Below, piece by piece: positions 21,101 through 28,234 of a stretch of 64,000 nt of DNA (the stretch's first letter is position 1; the number at the start of each line of letters is the position of its first letter). The notes beneath the pieces were generated by a model. It was not told the DNA's origin. It saw nothing but the letters and a program-made list of their open reading frames with translations, and did no database searches. The DNA lies in assembly GCA_907165275.2 (NCBI GenBank), contig OU015650.1, positions 10,880,001 to 10,944,000 of the forward strand. Reading direction: 5' to 3'. The stretch is from Zygaena filipendulae. Taxonomy: Eukaryota > Arthropoda > Insecta > Lepidoptera > Zygaenidae. A program made the translations under genes and the position numbers.

Positions 21101-22071
21101 ATGACCATAGCTTATTAACAAATTTCATAGTTCTCACTAATTATACAACACACCATATGCCTTCACAAATTAGGCATTCAATTATTATTAAAAATAATGC
21201 AGCATGTATCGAAATAAGTATAGCAGTTGTAATTTTTAACCGACTACCAAAAAAGAGGAGGTTCTGCATTCGGCTGTATCTACCTATGTAGGTATGTTTT
21301 TTTAATTGGTTTTAACTATTTGTTAAACTACCTATATTATTTTATCTACGCTTTATTTAAAACAAATCTTGTATAGTTTAACGATTTCCTTCATTTTAAT
21401 TTCTCTAACGGCCGCACTCAGTCGTTTTAATTAGATATTACCTAATTTTAAGCAACGATTTTAAAAACAAAAGTCCCGCACTCAGTTTGGCAGTTTGGTT
21501 TTTAAAATCTTGTAGGTACAACGCAACGCAACGCCCGTTATGCGTGAAAACTGAAAAGTGACAAAAATTCAAAAAAACTCATTTCGAAAGAAATGTAATT
21601 TGCTTTGTTTTTCCGTAGAGCAGCCGACTGCTGACGCTTGGTGTTAGCGACTGTTACCTACCTATACCCACTACATCACACCTGTATCTACCTTGTATAG
21701 TGTGGTGTAGTAGTAAAGGGAACATTAAAAACGTTGATTATATGCATAGTTTTGGCACAGAATTATTAGGCATAGAACCGTATCCAGCGCACGTACCTAT
21801 TGATTCAATTTCACCATTTCCGTTTCTCGGCGCGAACGCAATTTCACACCGCTCACGCTCATTCAATTGTTTTTGTTCTTCAATCTCGAACGGAATTTTT
21901 AATAGACACTAACGCCTGTATGTTTTTGATATCTATGGGATTCCATTTGTTGGTATGATATAATATTATGTACATTGTACGTACATTTGCAGCGAGATTG
22001 CAGTTGACAGCGAGCCGGGTTCTGGCTCCGATAGCGTGCTGCGGACAGACTCCGATGAAGACTTCGACTAG
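12038..22071 (+). CDS. AGTPBP1: Cytosolic carboxypeptidase (AGTPBP1/Nna1 type), 3' five coding exons
   Basis: Cytosolic M14D metallocarboxypeptidases remove glutamates from the tails of tubulin and other proteins. Five exons join in phase (12,038-12,125; 12,799-12,963; 13,988-14,164; 20,593-20,711; 21,993-22,071) to give about 208 C-terminal residues. Visible are DLNRRW, equivalent to the Asn-Arg substrate-binding pair; [10 protein letters not shown], containing the third zinc histidine; and RSYTMEAS, containing the catalytic glutamate. The residues after it ([10 protein letters not shown]) and STARVTVWR place it with AGTPBP1/CCP1 rather than CCP2, CCP5 or CCP6. The HPGE zinc pair and the N-terminal part are not in the window, so the gene is 5'-partial. 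The protein ends in an acidic Ser/Asp/Glu tail. Its third visible intron holds the LTR retrotransposon. The neighbouring hook gene is convergent. Confidence 0.9.
12208..12391 (-). mobile_element. Helitron copy inside carboxypeptidase intron
   Basis: On the minus strand it starts TCTATACTAATATTATAAAG and ends GCGGGTGAAACCGCGAGGGACAGTTAG. It sits entirely in the intron between exons 12,038-12,125 and 12,799-12,963. Confidence 0.75.
12799..12963 (+). CDS. AGTPBP1: Carboxypeptidase exon ([10 protein letters not shown] block)
   Basis: A 165-bp exon of 55 codons in phase 0 at both ends, bounded by ATTTTCAG and CTG|GTGAGT. It encodes [18 protein letters not shown] followed by [17 protein letters not shown], which carries the third zinc ligand histidine of the M14 site. 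Confidence 0.92.
13068..13755 (-). repeat. Hairpin repeat family, copy B (split by copy A)
   Basis: Two separated pieces, 13,068-13,180 and about 13,575-13,755, read as one minus-oriented copy of an unclassified repeat. The first has the GGGGTGAAAGTAACTTATT arm and the GGCGCCC hairpin core; the second has the GTTGAAA...ACTTTTAACCCGC end. Copy A sits between them, so it most likely inserted into copy B. Confidence 0.65.
13219..13557 (+). repeat. Hairpin repeat family, copy A (short form)
   Basis: It begins CATTACTCATACTCGGAAAG and ends TAGGATAACAATGTACTA. Its left part has GCGGGTTGAAAGTAACAC pairing with GCTTTCAACTGA; its right part has an inverted pair built on GTTATCCTCGGGAG and CCCTAGGATAAC. 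No coding capacity. Close to copy D at 19,547. Confidence 0.75.
13988..14164 (+). CDS. AGTPBP1: Carboxypeptidase exon (catalytic Glu block)
   Basis: A 177-bp exon of 59 codons, phase 0 at both ends, acceptor CGCACGCAG and donor AAG|GTGATG. It encodes [19 protein letters not shown], then [20 protein letters not shown], with the M14 catalytic Glu in YTME. Much more GC-rich than the surrounding intron. Confidence 0.92.
14302..14939 (+). repeat. Hairpin repeat family, copy C (long form)
   Basis: It begins CATTACTCATGCTCGGAAAG and ends CCTTGGATAACAATTTACTA. Near the right end is GGCGCCCTCGCTACGCTCGG, a stem-loop with GGCGCCC/GGGCGCC arms. It carries an internal AT-rich segment and TGGCTGAATAGCTAGCCGGCC that the short form lacks. 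The LTR retrotransposon inserted at its extreme right end. Confidence 0.75.
14944..15296 (+). repeat. 5' LTR
   Basis: About 353 bp, from TCTAGCGTGTGACG to CCCCGGGTCACA. The 3' LTR starts TG where this one has TC, so the canonical TG terminus is mutated here. The only other difference seen is CCATTATTGTAATTTGTG here against CCAATATTTTGTG in the 3' copy. Confidence 0.9.
15299..15313 (+). other. Primer binding site, tRNA-Lys type
   Basis: TGGCGCCCAACGTGG lies two bases after the 5' LTR. This matches the first 15 bases of the retroviral-type PBS complementary to the tRNA-Lys(1,2) 3' end. Confidence 0.8.
15591..17219 (+). CDS. Retrotransposon Gag polyprotein, Arc-like capsid, 542 aa
   Basis: Structural protein that packages the element's RNA in cytoplasmic particles. 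The order is a polar N-terminus, an alanine run at about residues 62-78, and a capsid region from about 95 to 235. That region has the [12 protein letters not shown] motif and the [13 protein letters not shown] block typical of the Ty3/gypsy Gag family from which insect Arc genes derive. A canonical CCHC zinc knuckle follows ([14 protein letters not shown], about residue 308). A second knuckle at about 351 ([14 protein letters not shown]) has Val where the His should be. After residue 400 the protein is Ser-rich, then Asn-rich. The next frame (protease) is -1 relative to this one and is already open before this stop, consistent with -1 frameshifting. The frame is intact. Confidence 0.88.
   Translation: MSRRNRTSGAGINENENVTNTNVTMSQEHFNALLSSLQQSQAEFNRQLLHEVRASTPVHHDATATAAAAAAAAVASAASSQPTSVGNFARCTARYGGKPDESLENFLDAVEVYKTCLNVSDDSALRGVSMLLTGSAAVWWQGVKNATKTWTEAVDRLRSAFGERRPPYRIYREIFDLVQGTDNTDLFIAKVRALLAKLPPDDLTEKVQLDMTFGLLDRRIRKRIERVSIVSFNELLDKVRAIEDSLKETNAQSPRIVEKQLMNKFSSSSRTKVDEPRSVITDSTRTKVADTSNSSSQFTIGEKNKRIYCVYCKRSGHTRDDCARLKSKVESKIIESENRSEIKSSVSSEIKCYGCGAANVIRAKCLNCNPVANSNSAFYSFTCKPQCSSPTIALKRPGGVSASERPLARPTRSPSSSSSAFPRGDKVTAVGDRANFSTADVKRVNRASAGLVSGNPTSAVGNNVVELCNAKNNYSNVSFNDNSYYFDNNSSFCENKVNAENFCIKNSKCSNTNFKSYDVNSMCDVNVLFLRENVYVYLLFVN
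17216..17879 (+). pseudogene. Retrotransposon protease and start of RT region, interrupted
   Basis: In the -1 frame relative to Gag, a retroviral-type aspartic protease can be read: an active-site-like DSA at 17,294-17,302 and, further on, [10 protein letters not shown] typical of the C-terminal half. The frame is broken at 17,329-17,368 by a palindromic insertion with its own duplication, which shifts it by one base. After it the frame runs on to about 17,820, where the RT region begins ([10 protein letters not shown]), then abruptly becomes integrase-tail sequence and stops. The catalytic RT and integrase domains are absent. Non-functional. Confidence 0.8.
17321..17368. mobile_element. 32-bp perfect palindrome flanked by 8-bp direct repeats
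   Basis: GGTCACAC occurs at 17,321-17,328 and 17,361-17,368. Between them, 17,329-17,360 is a perfect palindrome whose left half is CACGGAGCAGATACAA. Taking out the palindrome and one repeat puts the two halves of the protease back in the same frame. The block therefore behaves as an insertion with an 8-bp target-site duplication. It is far shorter than any standard MITE. Confidence 0.85.
17850..18237 (+). pseudogene. Integrase C-terminal tail of the LTR element
   Basis: A plus frame encodes the post-core tail of a Ty3/gypsy integrase, including [16 protein letters not shown], then [15 protein letters not shown], and a basic RGRPRKDKP segment resembling an AT-hook. It is joined out of frame to the upstream protease/RT piece; a short slip near 17,868-17,880 (AGTAGGTAATAC) separates the two frames. 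The frame runs about 67 bases into the 3' LTR before its stop. No integrase zinc-binding or DDE core remains. Confidence 0.78.
18161..18170 (+). other. Polypurine tract
   Basis: AGGGGGAGAG directly precedes the 3' LTR start TGTAGCG, in the expected place for plus-strand priming. Confidence 0.8.
18171..18518 (+). repeat. 3' LTR
   Basis: About 348 bp, from TGTAGCGTGTGACG to CCCCGGGTCACA, followed by the ACTA target duplication. Almost identical to the 5' LTR. Confidence 0.9.
18523..18655 (-). mobile_element. Truncated Helitron 5' part
   Basis: On the minus strand it runs from CTATACCTAATAAAAGAGTAG-like sequence through ACGATTCTGTACATTGAATA to CACAAAAAAAGGG. It matches the 5' half of the complete copy at 37,389-37,696. 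The 3' half is missing at the LTR-element boundary. Confidence 0.6.
19547..19936 (-). repeat. Hairpin repeat family, copy D (short form)
   Basis: A minus-oriented copy from TAGTACATTGTTATCCTAGG to CTTTCCGAGTATGAGTAATG. It contains the stem-loop GGCGCCCTCGCTACGCTCGG with its partner arm, plus both inverted pairs described for copy A. About 390 bp. Confidence 0.75.
20205..20453 (+). mobile_element. Repeat tail plus Helitron 3' part
   Basis: 20,205-20,262 is the minus-oriented tail GAACCTCCTCCTTTTTTGG, a common lepidopteran interspersed tail. It is followed by a Helitron 3' portion from AGGGGCGATAAAAGAAGAG-like sequence to CGCGAGGCACAGCTAGT at 20,453, matching the 37,389-37,696 family. Confidence 0.6.
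20593..20711 (+). CDS. AGTPBP1: Carboxypeptidase exon (post-catalytic helix)
   Basis: A 119-bp exon bounded by TTTATTGCAG and ACGG|GTAAGT. It encodes [20 protein letters not shown], then [19 protein letters not shown], and leaves two bases for the next exon. It follows the 6.4-kb intron that contains the LTR retrotransposon. Confidence 0.9.
20743..20830 (-). mobile_element. Helitron 3'-end fragment in intron
   Basis: The minus strand ends GTGTGAAACCGCGGGGAACAGCTAGT, the Helitron terminus. The rest is lost within about 90 bp. Confidence 0.6.
21239..21305 (+). repeat. Interspersed repeat tail (CCGACTACCAAAAAAGAGG)
   Basis: AACCGACTACCAAAAAAGAG followed by GAGGTTCTGCATTCGGCTG. This is the same tail seen at 25,965-26,060 and, inverted, at about 20,210. 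Confidence 0.6.
21993..22071 (+). CDS. AGTPBP1: Carboxypeptidase terminal exon
   Basis: Acceptor TACATTTGCAG, then one base completing a glycine codon, then [25 protein letters not shown] and TAG. The very acidic tail differs from the conserved catalytic core and is the natural C-terminus. Confidence 0.85.
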
Positions 22072-23015
22072 TCGCAATAGTCGCGACTTGGGAGCCTACC
22101 ACCATCTCTTATTATCATGTATCATCTTTTATTATCATGTAATCTAATCTATACGATTTATGCCAACCAACCATCAACTACTTACTATATCCTTAGCGTG
22201 TGTGACCGATCACTGATTTTAATTTTATTATGATAATAATTGAGAGTAAAATCGCCAAAACCCGTGAATATCAATCTCCCGGACTGAGTACTAGTGCCTA
22301 GTATGATTTTTTATAGATTCTATCGTGTTTACGTTTTATTTTTTGTACGAATACAAAGAACTGTATTTTCGTTCTCATATTCATGAAAAAACCCGCACTA
22401 GGGCACTGTTCAATAAGGATCTGCGTCAATAAACTAAAATATCTATACGTTCCACTACTACTACTACCAATTTATATTTAAGGCCTAGCCACACTAACGC
22501 GAACCCCGATCATTTCTTTCACTCTTGCAGCTTGGCTCTTACAAACACATAAACTGGAGAAACTGTATAATTCTAGTACAATGACATTACAACACAGAGA
22601 TGATAGATGTGTTTAGTACTTACCTATTAATAATACAAAGTCGAGTAAGAACTTACACGCGCGATGATTATTGTCCATTCTTCGACAAATAGCTGCGGAA
22701 TAGTTGACCAATGGCCCCAAGTTGTTTTATGTTTTAATTAAAAAAAAAAAATATTATTATTATGTGAACGGATTTTAGTCTCATCCTTTTTTTACATTCT
22801 ACGATTTTTCTTTATGTGAACGTTGCTCTTAAGTTAAGTTCTTTTTAAGTAATCGCCTCGTTTACAAAATTTAACTGTGCATTGTGTGCGCACCTCTTGT
22901 TTATTTTAATGTCACTAAAATTACGTGGGTATTTTAACTATTGTTTGGTTTTATTTAAGTTAAATAACGAGTGAATTGTGATCTCAGTTAGAAATAAAGT
23001 TTTAAAATCGCCTCT
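22072..23015 (+). other. AGTPBP1: Carboxypeptidase 3' UTR with two possible poly(A) signals
   Basis: AATAAA occurs at 22,429-22,434 and again at 22,993-22,998. Either could end the transcript. No other feature is visible in this stretch. Confidence 0.5.
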
Positions 23016-23480
23016 ATGTATTATTTTGTCACACAAATTAAAGAAATGGGTTTAAATAATGTACGTACATCTTAAATAGAAGGTAGGTACTATAGGTAAA
23101 ACAAAGTCGCTACTCTAATCTATCTGTGCGTCTGCTTAATTTCTTTAACCTACACGCAACCGATTTAGATGCAGTTTTCACTTTCATTTACAGTAATCTC
23201 ATATAGAAGGTTTCTATTATGTTTTACAAAGTACTTGCAAATTTTGAAATTCAATCGAGTGAAAACGAAGAAAACAGTCAATAACAGCATTCATTTGAAA
23301 ACTCAAATCTGTATATTTTCATTATCAACAATGAATCACATTTTACTTGCACTTATTAAATATAGTATATACAATACAATAAACTTATTTAATTTCATTA
23401 GTTTATGTAGATTCGCGAAAAAGACGGATTTGAAACACTTCAAAAACGAACTTTTAAGACCTATAAAATATACTTTTTAA

Positions 23481-23758
23481 TACAGTTGCTCAAAAAGTGG
23501 CATATTGCAGGGACGTTTAGCGTTCGGGATGTGGGCTATTACATACTCGAGCTTTTTGTTTACCTTTCCCGAACTCGTGCGTTCTCTTTGCCAACTGTCA
23601 AATGGCGACACGACTTTGACACACTTTTTTGCATTGCGAAACATACGTTTCGCATTACTAATACGACTAGCGCCATCTCTTGATCACAGTTGGAACTTAG
23701 TTGAGTTTGTTGTGTTTTTGATATTTTATTAAATTTCTTCATTTTTTTCGCAACTGTA
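23481..23758. mobile_element. piggyBac-type MITE with TTAA duplication
   Basis: TTAA stands on both sides (23,477-23,480 and 23,759-23,762). Terminal inverted repeats are TACAGTTGC and GCAACTGTA. 278 bp, no transposase. A TTAA duplication is diagnostic of piggyBac-like targeting. Confidence 0.75.
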
Positions 23759-24257
23759 TTAAAAATAGTTGTTCAGTACACGTGCGGAACCGTCATTGCA
23801 ACTAGTTCCGACTGTCAACCCTCACCTTCGGCTGCGCCTCGGCTCGGGTAGACATATGTCGGAACTCTTTGCAATGACAGGCTTTCCGCACTTATAATGA
23901 AATATACTATATTTGAACAATAGGGTAGGTAAGTACTTACATGAAATTTAAATTGGGTCAATATTTAAAATATAGGGCCTGTGAAAAGCATAGGTATACT
24001 CGTGAAAGATCTATTAAAAAAATTAGGTGTCCCGCAACCGCGATAATTTTGGAGTTCCCGCGTGATTGTTCTATACAAATTTTGCAACCACTTTTCACCC
24101 CCTTAGGGAACGAATTTTCAAAAATCCTTTCTTAGTGCATACCTAAGTCACTTAAGGTAAGGAATATTTGCGCAAAATTTCAGCTGTGGCCTGTGCGGTA
24201 ATCGATCAGTCAGTCTATACATACATTATATAGATTAATTATTGTCGATATTTTTCA

Positions 24258-24789
24258 AAATATTCGACATTTAATTCGGTTCGGATTTATTTCGTCGAAA
24301 CGGAACGTTGCAACGAATACCAAACACCCATCCATCCACGACTGGACCAAAATTACGTCACTATTTTTTTGAGAAAAATTTATCTTTCCGGAAAGGCCAA
24401 AGAAATGAACTGCATACAGCCAACACAATTTTACTTTTTCAGAAGTTTTTACATTAAAATGCGTTAATATGATGCATTTCGATTATTTACTGGAAGTTTT
24501 GGAAGTAACGACACGACACAGTTCAACCTTAATTTCGGTTTTGGATATTGAAGTTACTTATCTGTCAGTGTCACACGACTGTCAATACGACAGTGACATC
24601 TCTATCACAGATTAATAAGAATGGCGTAATTTAGATCTAGTGACGTCATTCTGCGTTTTGGCGGTAAGGTCAGAAGTAGAAACTTTGAAACGCTCTATTG
24701 AATTAATTTATACATATATTTTTCTTGCTTTGATTAAGTAGGCCATTTATCTTTAAAATAGACTGGAAAAAAAATCATGCAAGTACCCC
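24258..24789 (-). mobile_element. MITE with GGGTACTTGCATGA end, truncated copy
   Basis: A minus-oriented relative of the elements at 43,159 and 43,903. It shares the TTTTAAAATAGACTG region, the CAGTGTCACACGACTGTCAA region and the outer end CATGCAAGTACCCC. The opposite end is missing. Confidence 0.65.
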
Positions 24790-25964
24790 ATTTAATGACG
24801 TCTGACAAACTGTGGTATATAAGTATACATCGTGTTAATGAATTAACTGAAAACTAGAAATTAGTTTGCTCAATTAGCGAAACGATCGCATTATGTTTTA
24901 ACATAGTTTATATTTTTTCACTTTTATTAGACAATGTCTAAATATTTATAATACAAAATTTGGCGCGTACGCCGCCCGTACCAAAAAAAATCGAACCGGT
25001 AGGCGCGGGCGTAACGCTTGGAATTTCGTAGATAGGTCACATCCAAACTAATGTTGAATAACTTTTAAAGTATTAATTTTTTTACATAAAATATATTTTA
25101 ATCAATTATTATTATTATTTATTTTTTTAAATGGGGTATATCAGGTTTTCAGTTGATTCGTTAACACGTTGTTTATACCAGATATCTGGTATATAATACT
25201 ACAGGCACTTTATTTTCAAACTTTACAAATATAACATAACACGAAAATCTAAACCAAAAATAAGTAAATAATTTACTTTTTATACATTAATATTTATAAT
25301 TCACTTCAATTAGATGGGATCGATAGCGTGAAGGAAATGGATGCCCATAAACCAATATTAAGTCCAACACAAAATGCAAATTTTGAATTTATTATAGCCA
25401 TTATGCTGATATTACTTGTATAAAGTGAGATTAATGATGAATTACAAAGACCTTATAATATCTAGTTTATAACAATAATGATAAAAATACCTATTAAAAT
25501 GTCAACGTTATTTAAAAAAAAATACTGATAATAATTCATTAAAAATGTTAACAATATTAAATTTAAATAAAATTTTGTGTATTTCTCTTTATTCGCTTTC
25601 TTTACAAATAACTATTTAGAGTATCACAAAAAAAAAAAAACAGAAAATCAGACTGGTTGCCGTTATTTAGTAGATAACATAGTACCTATATTTATTTTTA
25701 TTTTACTGTTCATTGAACTGTAGGGCAATTATGTAAATTTTGTTGTAATCATATTTGAGTTTCAATTAGAAAAATAGCTATTTTGTGTTTAATTAATCAT
25801 GTTTAGACAGCTTAAACCTTTGAAGTATGTTTACTTCGGTTGATTGCTAGATATTGTAGGAGTCAAACCGTGCATATTCAAATCGCAACACCGCCAAGTT
25901 TTTGATTGCAACCGAAAAATGATAGAAATAAAATTTACGTAATAGCCCCTCTGATCACATTTTA

Positions 25965-26060
25965 AACCGACTTCCAAAAAAGAGGAGGTTCTGTATTCGA
26001 CTGTGTGTATGTCTGTATGGTTTTTTTTATGTATATTCACCGACTACTCCAAGACGGTTG
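25965..26060 (+). repeat. Interspersed repeat tail
   Basis: It starts CCGACTTCCAAAAAAGAGGA and continues GGTTCTGTATTCGACTGTG, then CACCGACTACTCCAAGACGG. This is a very common lepidopteran retroposon tail. Confidence 0.6.
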
Positions 26061-26587
26061 GACCGATTTGGAAAATTCTTTTTCTGTTTGAAAGGGCATA
26101 ATTCCAAGTTGGACCTAGTGTCATCAAGTCTTCTCTTGGGGTATATTTTAGAGTAAATCGTTCATTTGCTTTCGGAAAGCAAATTTAAAGAAGTTTAACT
26201 GATGATCTGCTGACCACAGATGCCAGATGGTCATCGGAACTACTTAATAATACGTATTTCACGGGTTTTCACTCGATTACTTTAATATAGTTTCTAAACA
26301 ATTTTTGCTCTTCACAATGGATATGACGAAGTGGAAGTGATGGTGAAGTACCAGCAGAACTCCTCCACAATTAACGTCACTACATCGGGAAAAGCAGTAT
26401 TTTGTAAAAGGTGATGAGCAGTTGATATAGGCTATTGTAACTTGGATAAATTTCAAATCGACTCACATAAAAGCGAGAAATAAACAAAATTTTAATAAAA
26501 AAATTAAAACCGACTTTCAAAAACACAAAAATGCATTATACCTACTAAAACGTAAAAAATAACAAAATACTGATTTAATAAAAATTA

Positions 26588-26793
26588 TTATTGGTCTGTG
26601 CTACCACTAATCGGTTTGAAGTCGGAGACAAGCCAAATAGGGAGTGAGTAGATGGATTAAGTCCACTCCCGCCACATTGCAAGTTTGTGAGCGTGTGTGG
26701 AGGAGCTCGTCGTGAGCAAACCAACCCAAGTGGGCAGACACAAGCCGGCTTGGCACCGAATTCAAACCGATCAGTGGTAGCACAGACTAATAA
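26588..26793. mobile_element. Foldback MITE
   Basis: The left end TTATTGGTCTGTGCTACCAC is mirrored by GTGGTAGCACAGACTAATAA at the right, with the inverted match continuing over about 30 bp (CGGTTTGAA / TTCAAACCG). The interior is about 150 bp. The flanks are ATT-rich, so the target duplication is ambiguous. Confidence 0.7.
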
Positions 26794-27272
26794 TAATATT
26801 ACGTCTATTTTCGCCTTTTGGATTAAACCAGTATTTTGTTATTTTTAGCTTATTAGCACATATTTGCAAAAGTTGCTTTCTAGATTTTGTTTATCCAAAA
26901 TTTGTATTATGTTTATAAAAACGAGAAAACCCCTTTTTTGATCCATTTGTTACAGAATATCGTAATAGGACATTGTATAGTAACAACTTGAGTATCCATA
27001 TGCAATTCATGGTATTGAATCAGGCACAGATAATATAATAATCAGGTTTTCAGTTTAATTGCACATTGACGGTTATAAATTGTAAGTAGAAATACATTAT
27101 TTTATCATATTTGTTCAGAGTTTATATTTTGCTTAGTTCGCAATATCTGTCAAATCTAAAAAAAATCAAGTTACACAACTGTGTAACAACTATTTTTACA
27201 CACACACACACAACCATCTCAGTTTGATCATTATCAACTCGATCATGGTTTTTTTTAGTGATTTTTGAAAGA

Positions 27273-27278
27273 TTTATT
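27273..27278 (-). terminator. hook: Candidate hook poly(A) signal
   Basis: AATAAA on the minus strand, the first seen downstream of the hook stop codon, giving a 3' UTR of about 0.6 kb. Confidence 0.45.
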
Positions 27279-27870
27279 TACATAAAACATGAGAAGTTAA
27301 TATTTCTCTGGGTTTTTTGTACTTTGCAATTAAAAAAACAAATTTAAGTTTAAGTACTTTAAATTCTCTATTACAAGTAAGAGTATTGACCACACTTGAG
27401 ACGAGTGGAAATAAAATCAAACGTGAACAAGCTACTGTCGAATGATAGGCAAGATACAATAAAACTACCGGAGGTAACGTACTTTCATATTCGATATTTA
27501 CATCGCGTCGCACGGACACGAAGGCGAGAAAATCCAGTCACCACCTCAACTAAATGCAGTCCCTTACTTGCTAAGGCGTACATATTTGTAAACACACACT
27601 CACCCACGCACACTACACCTTTGATATAGAGGTAAATAATCGGAACAAAGCTGTTAGCACCGTGGTGGGGAAGCAACCCTACGACGTCGATCCACTCGCT
27701 TACTGTTCCACTAATCGACCCATCGGGGGGACAATATGGAATCCTCGAAAACAAAAACCCATTTTCTTCCCCCCGCTACGGGATTACGGCACCGACGGCG
27801 GCGTCGCACGCACCGAGAGCGCGGGCGCGGACGGGGGCGGGAGCGGCAGGAGCGCACGTCAGCGGCGGGG

Positions 27871-27891
27871 TCATTGCGCGGGCGAGGGCTG

Positions 27892-27922
<31 letters not shown>

Positions 27923-28234
27923 GGCGCGGCGGGCGAGGCGGGCGGGCGCGCGCGCGCCGGCTGCCGGCGCTGGCGGGCGAGGAACGAGTGCCCGGCCGAC
28001 AGCAGCGCGAAGCGGGACTCCACGGCGTCGCGGTGGCAGCGCGCCCCCAGCGCGTACCACGCGGACGCCAGCAGCCGCTGCTCGCTGCCGGCGCCGCCCG
28101 CCGCCGCCGCCCCCGCCGCGCCGCCCGGCCCCGCGCTCGCTGCCGTGCCCGCGCCGCCGCCCCCCGCCGGCACCCCGCCGCCCGCCCCGCTCGCGCCGCG
28201 CCCTTCTTCGCTGCCGCTGCCGCTGCCGCTCCAT
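27871..28234 (-). CDS. hook: hook exon 14 (terminal)
   Basis: A 364-bp exon entered at GGGTGCAG, ending SPAQ and TGA. It is Gly/Ala-rich up to the conserved [20 protein letters not shown] and [11 protein letters not shown], then an Ala/Pro repeat tail. CpG-dense and extremely GC-rich compared with the rest of the window. The frame was fixed by the conserved block; other long frames on both strands here are by-products of base composition. Confidence 0.85.

Larger units (their letters stand above)
23016..27270. other. Intergenic region between two convergent genes
   Basis: AT-rich spacer between the carboxypeptidase and hook 3' ends. Recognisable contents are a TTAA-flanked MITE (23,481-23,758), a GC-rich inverted structure at about 23,785-23,890, a TACTTGCATGA MITE (about 24,258-24,789), a repeat tail (25,965-26,060) and a foldback MITE (26,588-26,793). 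No host gene was recognised. Confidence 0.6.

Noticed and set aside
22790..23480. Open frames of 60-103 codons downstream of the carboxypeptidase
   Set aside because: AT-rich, Phe/Ile/Asn/Lys-dominated translations with no start context or similarity; typical chance frames in 3' UTR and intergenic DNA.
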